Assembly: GCF_002251735.1 (NCBI RefSeq)
Contig: NZ_NOXS01000032.1
Coordinates: forward strand, 124,001-188,000
Length of the DNA stretch: 64,000 nucleotides
Direction: 5' to 3'
DNA from: Elstera cyanobacteriorum
GTDB taxonomy: Bacteria; Pseudomonadota; Alphaproteobacteria; Elsterales; Elsteraceae
Positions 8,181 through 16,366 of this stretch are shown one piece after another. The notes beneath the pieces were generated by a model. The model searched no databases. It was not told where the DNA came from and saw nothing but the letters and a program-made list of their open reading frames with translations. The translations under genes were made by a program, and so were the position numbers. The number at the start of each line of letters is the position of its first letter. Position 1 is the stretch's first letter.

Positions 8181-8762
8181 TTATATTCCAGCCGATTCCG
8201 ACTCGTCGGTGCTTTTATAGCGAGTCATGAGAGGGGTTTGCGCCAGGGCAAAGACCAGCACGATCGGGATGAAGCCAAAGGTTTTCAGCATAACCCATTG
8301 ATCAGTCGTTAAAATACGCCAAGCGATCTCATTAATCCCGGCGAGACAGACGAAGAAGGCCGCCCAACGCCAGGTGAGCAGCGTCCAGCCTTTTTCTGTT
8401 AAGGAGAGCATCGGACCGAAAGCGATTTGCAAAGGCTGACGCCCAAGCAGGCGGCCCCCCGCCAAGAGAAGGGCGAATAGCCCATAGATCAGCGTCGGCT
8501 TCATTTTAATGAAGGTTTCATCGGCCAACAGCAGGGTCAGGCCGCCAAAGATGACGACCAGCACCACATTCAACAGCGGCATGACCGGCACCCGCCGCTC
8601 CAGCCGCCAGAGCACGGCAAAGCAGATGACCGACGCCACCACCAGCACCCCGGTGGCCGTCAACAAATCGCTCCGGCCATAGGTGATGAAAAACAGCAGC
8701 AGCGGCCCAAAATCGAGCAGCAGCTTGATATAACCGGCGGGTTTCGGGGCGGGGTCGGTCAT
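8181..8762 (-). CDS. yciB: Inner-membrane-spanning protein YciB / septation protein A family
   Basis: The 193-residue product has about five to six membrane spans and the family features: KLLLDFGPLLLFF near the N-terminus, KPTLIYGLFA in the middle, and a terminal half rich in conserved aromatic residues (LTWRWAAFF, NEIAWRI, DQWVMLKTFGF). YciB homologues are inner-membrane proteins linked to cell-envelope synthesis and septation; the biochemical activity is not established. The start ATG at 8762 gives the normal length. The gene stands alone between the STAS module and the nitroreductase. Confidence 0.92.
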   Translation of the reverse strand: MTDPAPKPAGYIKLLLDFGPLLLFFITYGRSDLLTATGVLVVASVICFAVLWRLERRVPVMPLLNVVLVVIFGGLTLLLADETFIKMKPTLIYGLFALLLAGGRLLGRQPLQIAFGPMLSLTEKGWTLLTWRWAAFFVCLAGINEIAWRILTTDQWVMLKTFGFIPIVLVFALAQTPLMTRYKSTDESESAGI

Positions 8763-8853
8763 TGCGGCCTCAAGCGCTTAGAAAATCAAGGCCGAGACTA
8801 TTCGCGATCTTTGCGGCGAAAGCGAGTCGAGACTGCGCCGCCCCGGTTCCCGG

Positions 8854-9486
8854 TTAGGCCACTTCAGTCACGAATTGATCGCGCGGACGGCGAACTTTCT
8901 TCAGCGGTGCCAGCCAATCCTTCTCCACCTCGCGGTAACCGAGCGGCAGGATCGCCACCGACCGCAGACCCCGCGCGCGCAGCCCCAGAATCTCATCGAG
9001 TTTATCCGGCTCGAACCCCTCCATCGGGGTCGAATCGACACCTTCAAAGGCGGCAGCGGTCAACGCCAGCCCAAGGCCGATATAGGCCTGTCGCGCCGCA
9101 TGTTCGAAATTCACCTGGGCGTCGCGCTGCGGATAGGTGTTCAGCAGCATCTTGCGGTAATTTTCCCAGCCCTCGCTGGTAAAATTCCGCTCTTGGTTCA
9201 CAAAATCGAACATGCTGTTGATCCGGTCCGCCGTGTAGGTGTCCCAGGCGGCGAAAACCAACAGGTGCGAGCCATCAGTAATCTGGGCCTGATTCCAGGC
9301 AATCGCCTTGATCTTTTCACGCACCTCCGGGTTGGTGACGACGATCACTTCGAACGGCTGCAAACCGCTCGAGGTCGGGGCGAGACGAACGGCTTCGATG
9401 ATCCGGTCCACCTTATCCTGCGGCACGGCCTTCGCCGTATCCATCTTTTTCGTCGCGTAACGCCAGTTGAGTTTTTCGAGCAGCAT
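8854..9486 (-). CDS. NAD(P)H-dependent nitroreductase-family oxidoreductase
   Basis: The 210-residue protein belongs to the FMN-dependent nitroreductase fold. It shows the NfsB-type start WRYATKKMD, the conserved RLAPTSSGLQPFEVIVV segment (about residues 35-51), and a C-terminal VAILPLGYRE. NfsB-like enzymes reduce nitroaromatics and quinones with NAD(P)H. The physiological substrate cannot be told from sequence. It lies just downstream of the HxlR regulator gene on the same strand. Between them is a direct repeat GTTAC (9553-9557 and 9565-9569) that could be a regulator site. HxlR regulators often control such enzymes. Confidence 0.9.
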   Translation of the reverse strand: MLLEKLNWRYATKKMDTAKAVPQDKVDRIIEAVRLAPTSSGLQPFEVIVVTNPEVREKIKAIAWNQAQITDGSHLLVFAAWDTYTADRINSMFDFVNQERNFTSEGWENYRKMLLNTYPQRDAQVNFEHAARQAYIGLGLALTAAAFEGVDSTPMEGFEPDKLDEILGLRARGLRSVAILPLGYREVEKDWLAPLKKVRRPRDQFVTEVA

Positions 9487-9571
9487 GACGGGCCTCTCAT
9501 TAGTGAACGCCGTTAATCGGCGGAGAGGCTGACATAGGGGTGCAGCGATACCGTTACAAGATCAGTTACTA

Positions 9572-9985
9572 TTAAGCGTCCAATGGGTCCATTGCTTCCG
9601 CAGTTTCTGCGTCAAACTGTCGCCGGGCATCCCGGATCGTCTGATGGTTTTCTTCGGCCCAATTCAACGCCGGAACAAGCGCTTGATAGAGCGAATGGCC
9701 AAGCGGCGTTAGGCGATATTCCACCCCCGGCGGTTTGGTCGGGAAAACCCGACGTTCGATATAACCGTCACGTTGCAGAGTGCGAAGGGTCTGCGAGAGC
9801 ATTCGTTGGGAAATATCCGGGACAAGGCGGCGCAGTTCGGCAAAGCGGTAGGGGTGTTCCGCCAACGCATCGAGTAGCAGCATCGCCCATTTTCCAGCAA
9901 TCGGATCCATCACGTCGCGCACCGGGCATACCTCGGACAGGTCAACGAGCGGCAGGCGGGTGCTGAGGGGGGGACGCGTTGCCAT
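9572..9985 (-). CDS. HxlR-family transcriptional regulator
   Basis: The 137-residue product is a winged helix-turn-helix repressor of the HxlR type. [19 protein letters not shown] carries the family Cys near the start. It continues with [19 protein letters not shown] (recognition helix), then [24 protein letters not shown] in pieces matching the wing. The frame extends up to 10084, but the ATG at 9985 yields the standard length. It is divergent from the quinone oxidoreductase gene at 10127, with inverted repeats in between, and is upstream of a nitroreductase. This arrangement predicts response to quinone, aldehyde or other electrophile stress through the Cys. Confidence 0.9.
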   Translation of the reverse strand: MATRPPLSTRLPLVDLSEVCPVRDVMDPIAGKWAMLLLDALAEHPYRFAELRRLVPDISQRMLSQTLRTLQRDGYIERRVFPTKPPGVEYRLTPLGHSLYQALVPALNWAEENHQTIRDARRQFDAETAEAMDPLDA

Positions 9986-10056
9986 GACGGGGGGTTCCTT
10001 TTCGATAACCAAGGGCCAAAAAACTGCCCTCTTTTCAGAGCGCGATAAATTACCTT

Positions 10057-10089
10057 TATAGAGCAAGTCTCTTTTTGAGAGCACATCTC
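10057..10089. promoter_or_regulatory. Putative promoter -10 and overlapping inverted repeats between HxlR and quinone oxidoreductase genes
   Basis: A TATAGA box (10057-10062) facing the oxidoreductase gene is followed by two overlapping inverted repeats. One pairs TCTC (10068-10071) with GAGA (10077-10080) around a T-tract. The other pairs GAGA (10077-10080) with TCTC (10086-10089). Their place just downstream of the -10 box fits binding by the divergent HxlR repressor. The -35 element is poor. Confidence 0.4.
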
Positions 10090-10126
10090 GTTTTATCTCT
10101 TACCGCATCGTGCCTAGGAAATCATC

Positions 10127-11011
10127 ATGGCAAAACTTCTCGTGACCGGCGCAACCGGCCAGCTTGGTCGGGGCGTGCTTCAGCATCTGCTGACGACCTA
10201 TGGTGTCGCGCCGACCGATATCATCGCGGCCACCCGCAATCCGGCGGCCTTGGCCGATCTAACCGCCAAGGGCGTTGAAATCCGCGCAGCGGATTTCGAC
10301 AATCCGGCAGCCTTGGTGCAGGCGTTCCAGGGGGTTAATCGGGTGCTGATCATCTCCACCTCCGAACTCGCTGTGCCGGGCAAACGCCTTCAGCAGCAAT
10401 CAGCCGCCGTTGCGGCGGCGGCGAAAGCGGGAGTGGCGCATATCGTCTACACGTCGATGCCGAACCCGGCTAACTCGCTCGTGACCTTTGCCCCCGATCA
10501 TCTGGGGACTGAAAAAGCCATTCAGGCCAGCGGGGTGCGCTATACGATCCTGCGCAATTCCTGGTACACGGATAATTATCTCCTCTCGCTGCCCCATGTG
10601 CTGGCGACCGGCACCTGGTACACGGCGACGGGCGAGGGGCGGACGCCCAACATTAGCCGCAATGATTGCGCCCGGGCCGCCGCCGCCGCGCTGGCCAATC
10701 CACCCGCCGGAAACGCTATTCTGACGCTGACCGGCCCGGAATCCCTGACGATTGCCGAGGTTGCCGCCCAGGTCAGCGCCGTGACGGGTAAGGCGATTAC
10801 CGTGCAGCAGGTGCCCAATGCCGCCTTTGCCGCAGGGCTTGAAAGCGCAGGCCTGCCGCCGTTTCTGGCAACGGCCCTGGCGTCGGCGGATGCCAATACT
10901 CAGGCCGGAAATTTCGACCTGCTGACCGGCGACTATCAAACCCTGACCGGGCAGGCGCCACAAACTGTTAGGGCGTTCCTGGAGGCCCATAAGGCTGCGC
11001 TGCTCGGTTAA
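10127..11011 (+). CDS. NAD(P)H:quinone oxidoreductase of the QOR2 / NmrA-like SDR type
   Basis: This 294-residue atypical short-chain dehydrogenase starts with a Rossmann dinucleotide motif GATGQLGRGV (residues 7-16). It continues with ATRNPAAL and RAADFDNP, and carries IVYTSMPNP in place of the usual Tyr-x3-Lys pair, as in E. coli QorB (YtfG). Such enzymes reduce quinones using NADPH. The gene is divergent from the HxlR regulator, which probably controls it. Its stop is followed within 3 bases by the convergent end of the hydrolase gene. Confidence 0.9.
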   Translation: MAKLLVTGATGQLGRGVLQHLLTTYGVAPTDIIAATRNPAALADLTAKGVEIRAADFDNPAALVQAFQGVNRVLIISTSELAVPGKRLQQQSAAVAAAAKAGVAHIVYTSMPNPANSLVTFAPDHLGTEKAIQASGVRYTILRNSWYTDNYLLSLPHVLATGTWYTATGEGRTPNISRNDCARAAAAALANPPAGNAILTLTGPESLTIAEVAAQVSAVTGKAITVQQVPNAAFAAGLESAGLPPFLATALASADANTQAGNFDLLTGDYQTLTGQAPQTVRAFLEAHKAALLG

Positions 11012-11014
11012 GCC

Positions 11015-11893
11015 TTACAGCGCGTCGAGAAAAGCGGCGACCGTCTGCCGGATCGGATGCAGATGGCTGAATAGAGCCATATGTTCGGCCCCCGTTAGGG
11101 GGACAAACCGCGCTTGCGGCAGACGGTCGGCTAACGCGCGGGCCTGATCGACGGGGACGATCGGGTCCGCCGTCCCATGCAGCAGCAAAAGCGGTGCGGT
11201 AAGCGGCAGGGCGGCGGGCAGGGTGAAACCCTGACAGGCGGCGATATCGTTCAAGGTGCCGGGCAACCGCTGCGGGATCGCCGTCATCACGCTTCGCTGC
11301 AAACGGGCGAGCAGCGGCCCGGCCACTGGATCGGCCAGAGTGGCCGCACAAAGATCGGGGTCGCTGATCCCGCGCGCCGCTGCCCGGCGAGGATTTCGCC
11401 GCAGCGCCCAACGGCCTAAGGCAGCAAGACCGGGCAGCCGCGCGAAGAGTTTGAAGCGTTTCAGCCGTTTCAGCGCCGCCTCCGGCACCGGCAGAGGACC
11501 GGCACAGGCCGAAATCAACACAAGCCCCCGGCACAGGTCCGGGTGCCTAAGGCCGAACTGCAGCGCCGACGGCCCACCCGCCGAAATCGCCACGACGAGA
11601 CACGCGGTGATCCCGAGGCGGCGCAACAGCGCCGCATAGGCATCGGCTTGGGCTACCGGCGTTTCCCGGCCTGCCAAGGCGGAGGCAAAATACCCCGGGC
11701 GGGCGACAATAATCCGCCGAAACGCCCGATCCGGCGGTAGGGCGGCCTCGGCTAAAATCGCCCCCTGGTCGATCCCACCGAACCCGCCGTGCAGCACGAG
11801 CACGGCCGGGCCGACGCCTTCATCGGTAAAGGCCAACCCTTCGACCAGATCATGTCGCGCCGCCCGCATCGCCCCGTGCCCCAGCTTACGCAT
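11015..11893 (-). CDS. Alpha/beta hydrolase
   Basis: The 292-residue product has the alpha/beta-hydrolase fold: an oxyanion-hole segment VLVLHGGFGGIDQG (about residues 33-46), a nucleophile elbow SAGGPS (serine within AISAGGPSAL) and a late catalytic region LLLHGTADPIVPV with the acid and GAEHMALF with the histidine. The frame continues upstream to 12013, but the ATG at 11893 overlaps the stop of the preceding GNAT gene by eight bases, which is the likely coupled start. No substrate can be assigned. It is co-directional with the GNAT gene and converges on the quinone oxidoreductase gene. Confidence 0.85.
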   Translation of the reverse strand: MRKLGHGAMRAARHDLVEGLAFTDEGVGPAVLVLHGGFGGIDQGAILAEAALPPDRAFRRIIVARPGYFASALAGRETPVAQADAYAALLRRLGITACLVVAISAGGPSALQFGLRHPDLCRGLVLISACAGPLPVPEAALKRLKRFKLFARLPGLAALGRWALRRNPRRAAARGISDPDLCAATLADPVAGPLLARLQRSVMTAIPQRLPGTLNDIAACQGFTLPAALPLTAPLLLLHGTADPIVPVDQARALADRLPQARFVPLTGAEHMALFSHLHPIRQTVAAFLDAL

Positions 11894-12344
11894 GACGGTA
11901 GACGATAAACCCAGATTTCTCGGCAAGTCGGTCATAGAGGCGCTGGGCGGTGATATTCGTCTCATGGGTTTGCCAATACACCCGCGCCGCGCCCGCCTTG
12001 GCCGCGTCAGCATAAACGGCGCGGATCAGGGCTTCCCCAACGCCGCGACCGCGCGCGGCTTCTGCCGTAAACAGATCTTGCAAATAGCAGTTCGGCCCGA
12101 TGGCAACGGTCGTGCGGTGATAGAGATAATGGGTCAGGCCGATCAACCGCCCCTCCGCCTCAGCGACCAGGGCGTGCATCGGCTCATAGGCATCGAAAAA
12201 CCGCTGCCACGTGGTACGGGTAATCTCCTCCGGCAGCGCCGTCGCCCCGGCCCGACCGTAAAAAGCATTATACCCGTCCCAAAGCGGTTTCCACTGATCA
12301 TAGTCGGTCGGACGCGCAGGGCGGATGATGATACTGGTTGGCAT
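11886..12344 (-). CDS. GNAT-family N-acetyltransferase
   Basis: The 152-residue protein is a complete GNAT domain. It begins SIIIRPARPTDYDQW, and has the acetyl-CoA pyrophosphate loop in the form AARGRGVGEALI (about residues 94-105). The motif-B region WQTHETNITAQRLYDRLAEKSGF ends with the usual Tyr-containing helix. The acceptor substrate is unknown. It overlaps the hydrolase gene by eight bases and is probably co-transcribed with it. The AT-rich orphan gene lies 62 bases upstream on the same strand but looks unrelated. Confidence 0.88.
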   Translation of the reverse strand: MPTSIIIRPARPTDYDQWKPLWDGYNAFYGRAGATALPEEITRTTWQRFFDAYEPMHALVAEAEGRLIGLTHYLYHRTTVAIGPNCYLQDLFTAEAARGRGVGEALIRAVYADAAKAGAARVYWQTHETNITAQRLYDRLAEKSGFIVYRHA

Positions 12345-12406
12345 TGCCGAACCCTTTCAAAGAAACGCCACTACACGCCATTATATGCTTACTATTCATA
12401 CCAAGT

Positions 12407-13354
12407 CTAATGCCCAATAAATGCCTGGGTAGAAGCCCGGATAGCTCCTTTCTCATCCTGTTCAAGCCAGAGTAGGGCGTGCTTGAAAGAACCTCGATTT
12501 GTGGCTAACCAATTACCAATAGTACTAGCACGGCGACTTTCAATGTTGCTTGCGTCCAATTTGATCAACCAAGCCTCCACCCCCAGAAAAGCAGGAAGAA
12601 ACCTACTTAATTGACAATATGCGCCGGCCGCAAGATCTGCTATCGCAGCGACGTCCTCCGACCAATAAGGAGCAATAGGTGACTCTGTGGTTCCGAATTG
12701 GTGATCTGCTGGCTGCCGCCAGCCTGTGAAGCCAAAGGTGAGGTAGCTGGCTAGGCGTGCGAATTTTTCTCGCTTGTCATGACTATCAAGAGCCTCGTCA
12801 TGATCACTTATCCAATTCGAAATTTGATTTTCGCTACGCAATCCCGCCAATATAAAAGCAACAAAACTAGCAAGTCGAAGCATCTTCTCTACGGTGCCAC
12901 GATTTGAATTAACATCAAAACAATCCGGAAATGACCTAATAATAGCTTCCGGACCACCCAACATGAAACTTCCTATCCGTTTATCAATTAGCACTGTTAT
13001 TAAATTTCCCTTTAAATTTCCTACTGTATTCAAAAAAGCTGGAAGCGCCCGCCAACGGACCGGTTCGTTTAGTTTCTTATACGAAATGCGTCTACCATCC
13101 GGAAGCCATTGTTTACGGAACTCAATTAATGATGGTAACCATTCCCTCAGCGCTTCATCAGTTGTAACAAGGAAAGAATATGCTTCATGGCTGGCTTCCT
13201 TGTGTTGCCCAGAGTAATCACTTGCAATAATCATCGCACCAGAGTCAACTGAAGCTAACATATCGTGATATTGATTCTCAGCAATACGAAGCGATTCGCT
13301 CAAGTTAAATAAATATCCTGAGCGCCTGTCAATAATATGCTTCCAAACTGCCAT
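12407..13354 (-). CDS. Orphan protein of unknown function in AT-rich DNA
   Basis: This open frame encodes 315 residues and starts at ATG 13354, with GGGGA about 8 bases upstream. I do not recognise a family. The N-terminal quarter has a strand-like stretch MIIASDYSGQ followed by HKEASHEAYSFLVTT. Together these look like an acidic-residue-bearing core of a nuclease-like or RNase H-like fold, but that is only an impression. The middle contains a hydrophobic LASFVAFILAGL segment and the C-terminal part is helical. Base composition is clearly lower in G+C than both flanks, and codon choice differs (many ATA, AAT, TTA codons). It sits singly between a GNAT gene and guaA, so it is probably horizontally acquired. 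Confidence 0.7.
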   Translation of the reverse strand: MAVWKHIIDRRSGYLFNLSESLRIAENQYHDMLASVDSGAMIIASDYSGQHKEASHEAYSFLVTTDEALREWLPSLIEFRKQWLPDGRRISYKKLNEPVRWRALPAFLNTVGNLKGNLITVLIDKRIGSFMLGGPEAIIRSFPDCFDVNSNRGTVEKMLRLASFVAFILAGLRSENQISNWISDHDEALDSHDKREKFARLASYLTFGFTGWRQPADHQFGTTESPIAPYWSEDVAAIADLAAGAYCQLSRFLPAFLGVEAWLIKLDASNIESRRASTIGNWLATNRGSFKHALLWLEQDEKGAIRASTQAFIGH

Positions 13355-13612
13355 AGCTCAATCCCCAACAGATTGCTTCGAAATATCAGAAGTGACGTGA
13401 CAAAATTTTTCCTCTTCCTTCACGTTACCATTAATAGGCAATCAACCCTAAGTAAAAACATTTCTTCCCTACCTAATATTTAAAACAGACAACAGGTTTC
13501 CCAATTGTTGACGTCAGTTTGAAAACTAGGGTCGGAAGCATCATCAAAAACTCTGCTAAGATGGCCAACGGATAGCAAATTGAGGGATGCGCTATGGCGT
13601 ATCTCGTGCCCC

Positions 13613-15184
13613 TCACTCCCACTCAATCGTCCCCGGCGGCTTCGAGGTAATGTCGTAGCTCACCCGATTGATCCCGCGCACTTCGTTGATGATGCGCGTC
13701 GCCACCCGCCCCAAGAAATCGTGCGGGAAGGGGAAATAGTCGGCGGTCATCCCGTCGGTCGAGGTTACTGCGCGCAAGGCGCAGGCGTAATCATAGGTGC
13801 GGGCGTCGCCCATCACGCCCACGGTGCGCACCGGCAGCAGCACGGCGAAGGCCTGCCAAATCGCATCATAGAAGCCCGATTTGCGGATTTCATCGAGATA
13901 GACCGCATCGGCGGCCCGCAGAATATCCAGCTTCTCGCGGGTGATGTCGGTACCCGGCAGGCGGATGGCGAGGCCGGGGCCGGGGAAGGGGTGGCGGCCC
14001 ACTAGGCTTTCCGGCAGCCCCAGTTCGCGGCCCAGCACGCGCACTTCGTCCTTAAACAGGTCGCGCAACGGCTCAACCAGCTTGAGGTTCATGCGGTCGG
14101 GTAGACCGCCGACGTTATGGTGCGATTTGATCGTGACGGACGGACCGCCGGTAAAGCTGACGCTTTCGATCACATCGGGGTATAGCGTGCCTTGTGCCAG
14201 GAAGGCGGCGCCGCCGATCTTGCGGGCTTCTTCTTCGAACACATCGATGAACAGCTTGCCGATGGTCTTGCGCTTCACTTCCGGGTCGATCTTGCCCGCA
14301 AGTTCGCCCAGGAACAGGTCGCTCGCATCGCGGTGGATCAGCGGAATATTGTAATGGTCGCGGAACAGGCTAACGACCTGTTCCGCCTCGCCGGTGCGCA
14401 GCAAGCCGTGATCGACGAAAACGCAGGTAAGCTGGTCGCCGATCGCCTGATGGATCAGGACAGCGGCGACGGAGGAATCTACCCCACCGGAAAGACCGCA
14501 GATGACCTTTTCCGTGCCAACCTGGGCGCGGATACGCTCGATCATCATTTCACGGAACCCGGCCATCGTCCACGCGCCGTGGCAGCCGCAAATATCTTTG
14601 ACGAAGCGCGCCAGCAGCTTCGCGCCATCGGGGGTATGGGCCACTTCCGGGTGGAACTGCACTGCGTAGATTTTCCGCGCTTCATCGGCGACGGCGGCGA
14701 AGGGGGCATTGGCGGACGTGGCGACGACCGAAAAGCCCGGCGGCAGCGCCGTTACCCGGTCGCCGTGGCTCATCCACACTTGGTAGCTTTGCCCAACCTG
14801 CCAAATACCGTCGAACAGCGGGCAGGGGGCGGTTACGGTCACTTCCGCCCGGCCAAACTCGCGGTGATGGCCGCTTTCCACCGTGCCGCCCAATTGCGCG
14901 CAGATCGTCTGTTCGCCGTAGCAAATGCCAAGGATCGGCAGGCCTTGCTGATACACCCACTCCGGCGCGCGCGGCGTATGCTCCAAGGTCACAGAGGCCG
15001 GACCGCCCGACAGAATGATCCCCTTCGGCTTAAACGCAGCCAGCCGCGCCGGATCGGTATTGAAGGGCATCACCTCGCAGTAAACCCCGGCTTCGCGCAC
15101 GCGGCGAGCAATAAGCTGGGTCACTTGGCTGCCGAAATCGAGGATGAGGATATTCTCGGCTTGCAGGGCGGGGTCGGTCGTCAT
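13613..15184 (-). CDS. guaA: GMP synthase (glutamine-hydrolysing)
   Basis: The enzyme converts XMP to GMP using ATP and glutamine, the last step of guanine nucleotide synthesis. From the ATG at 15184 the protein has 523 residues. The class I glutamine amidotransferase domain has [10 protein letters not shown], the nucleophile in GICYGEQ (Cys88) and the partner residues in VQFHPEV. The ATP-pyrophosphatase P-loop is SGGVDSS near residue 230, and the dimerisation domain ends PPGTIEWE. The frame is open up to 15262 but that extension is unlike family members. It is the last gene of a guaB-rsmB-GNAT-GNAT-guaA run on the minus strand. Confidence 0.97.
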   Translation of the reverse strand: MTTDPALQAENILILDFGSQVTQLIARRVREAGVYCEVMPFNTDPARLAAFKPKGIILSGGPASVTLEHTPRAPEWVYQQGLPILGICYGEQTICAQLGGTVESGHHREFGRAEVTVTAPCPLFDGIWQVGQSYQVWMSHGDRVTALPPGFSVVATSANAPFAAVADEARKIYAVQFHPEVAHTPDGAKLLARFVKDICGCHGAWTMAGFREMMIERIRAQVGTEKVICGLSGGVDSSVAAVLIHQAIGDQLTCVFVDHGLLRTGEAEQVVSLFRDHYNIPLIHRDASDLFLGELAGKIDPEVKRKTIGKLFIDVFEEEARKIGGAAFLAQGTLYPDVIESVSFTGGPSVTIKSHHNVGGLPDRMNLKLVEPLRDLFKDEVRVLGRELGLPESLVGRHPFPGPGLAIRLPGTDITREKLDILRAADAVYLDEIRKSGFYDAIWQAFAVLLPVRTVGVMGDARTYDYACALRAVTSTDGMTADYFPFPHDFLGRVATRIINEVRGINRVSYDITSKPPGTIEWE

Positions 15185-15210
15185 GTCGCGTCTCTCTCGG
15201 GCTTCAGGCT

Positions 15211-15783
15211 TCAATCGCGGGACGGGCGGCAGGCGGCGCTGAGAGCAGCCGCGTCGGACCACAGAATGCGCTGCGTGCGCACGGTGATCCCGCCCAGGGG
15301 TTCAGTAATCTCGTCAGTCACTTGACCGCCGAGGCTCATGTAAAATTTCAGTGCCGGGGCATTGGTCGCCAAGACCCATAGCCAGACGTGCGGGGCAAGA
15401 CCGGGGGTGCCGAGCGTATGGTCCGCCGTTCGCCGCAGCAACTCCCGCCCCAGGCCACGCCCGCGCCCGGTGGGATCGACGTGCAGATTATCGACATAGG
15501 CGCCGAGATAATCGCCGTAGGGGTCCACAGCTTTGCTCGCGTCATCCCCCCAAACCGAGATGAATCCCGCGAGGCTATCACCCTGTTCGGCCAGCAGAAT
15601 GAGATCGGCAGGACGGGCGCGCGCCAGTTTTTCAGCCCATTGCGCCTGTTTTTCGAGGTCGAGCGGCCCGTCGAGATAGGCATCGGGCAATTGACCGCGA
15701 TAGGCCGCCCGCCACGAGCGGGTATGGAGATCGGCGATCATCGGTGCATCGTCAGGCACCGCACGGCGGAAGCGCAACGCCAC
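15211..15783 (-). CDS. GNAT-family N-acetyltransferase (second of a tandem pair)
   Basis: The 190-residue product is a GNAT enzyme with start motif [18 protein letters not shown], the family segment [17 protein letters not shown], and the acetyl-CoA loop [13 protein letters not shown] (about residues 108-120). The open frame reaches 15906, but this would overlap the neighbouring acetyltransferase. GTG at 15783 lies four bases after the neighbour's stop and gives the expected beta-1 strand. It is clearly paralogous to the gene just upstream (both have an R-x2-RG-x2-PD-x2-LDGPL pattern), suggesting tandem duplication. Substrate unknown. guaA follows 26 bases downstream. Confidence 0.87.
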   Translation of the reverse strand: MALRFRRAVPDDAPMIADLHTRSWRAAYRGQLPDAYLDGPLDLEKQAQWAEKLARARPADLILLAEQGDSLAGFISVWGDDASKAVDPYGDYLGAYVDNLHVDPTGRGRGLGRELLRRTADHTLGTPGLAPHVWLWVLATNAPALKFYMSLGGQVTDEITEPLGGITVRTQRILWSDAAALSAACRPSRD

Positions 15784-15787
15784 GGGG

Positions 15788-16366
15788 CTACTCCAGCAAA
15801 AGGGCCATATCGCGCCACTCATAGGCGACTTCTGGCAACCAGACGCCGCCGAAGCAATGGGCTTCGCGGTCGATGACTTTACCGCCGATACGATCATAGA
15901 AGGCACGAGCCTTGCTATTGCCTTCGAGTGCCCACAACAATAGCGACCGGCGATGTTGGGCCATCAGACCCTGGGCGGTTTGGCGCACCAGCGCCCGGCC
16001 AATGCCGTGGCCGCGCCAATCGGTATCGACATAGAGCGCGTAGATTTCCGCGTCATGCTCCCAGCTCGACCCGCGCACGGGGCCGAAGGCGGAAAAGCCG
16101 ATGACTTTGCCGGTCGGGCCGACCGCCAACCAGGGAAACCCCATATCGCCAAAGCCGCCGCCGCGCGCCCCCAGCATCCGCCGCCATAGCACGCGATGAT
16201 CCTCCAGCAGCGGGCCATCCAGCACGCTATCGGGCATCAAGCCCCGGAAGGAGTCGCGCCACCCATCCGTCTGGACGCGGGCGATGGCGCCATAATCCTC
16301 GCGCTGCGCCCGGCGCAGGCTCCAGCCCTGATCAACGGGAAGCGGGGATAGGGCGCGGCTGTACAG
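15788..16366 (-). CDS. GNAT-family N-acetyltransferase (first of a tandem pair), probable CTG start
   Basis: A complete GNAT domain needs the sequence WSLRRAQREDYGAIARV and GWRDSFRGLMPDSVLDGPL, which are encoded up to 16366. Conventional start codons appear only at 16240 (TTG-ATG), which would remove this conserved N-terminus. The only plausible upstream start is CTG at 16364-16366, directly after the rsmB stop TAA and five bases from a strong AGGGAGG ribosome site. That gives 192 residues. The acetyl-CoA loop is WRGHGIGRALV. The frame is the same as that of rsmB, so readthrough of one TAA would make an RsmB-GNAT fusion. The substrate is unknown. Confidence 0.82.
   Translation of the reverse strand: MYSRALSPLPVDQGWSLRRAQREDYGAIARVQTDGWRDSFRGLMPDSVLDGPLLEDHRVLWRRMLGARGGGFGDMGFPWLAVGPTGKVIGFSAFGPVRGSSWEHDAEIYALYVDTDWRGHGIGRALVRQTAQGLMAQHRRSLLLWALEGNSKARAFYDRIGGKVIDREAHCFGGVWLPEVAYEWRDMALLLE

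Noticed and set aside
10068-10089. CRISPR-like or tandem repeat
   Set aside because: The repeats are four bases long and occur only once as an overlapping inverted pair; they fit an operator, not an array.
12407-13354. Toxin-antitoxin or multi-gene defence system around the AT-rich orphan
   Set aside because: No second small gene lies on either side within the AT-rich stretch, so no partner can be supported.
14192-15325. A 377-residue plus-strand frame opposite guaA, and a similar one (18415-19515) opposite guaB
   Set aside because: Both mirror highly conserved purine genes and encode low-complexity basic sequence with no recognisable domain.
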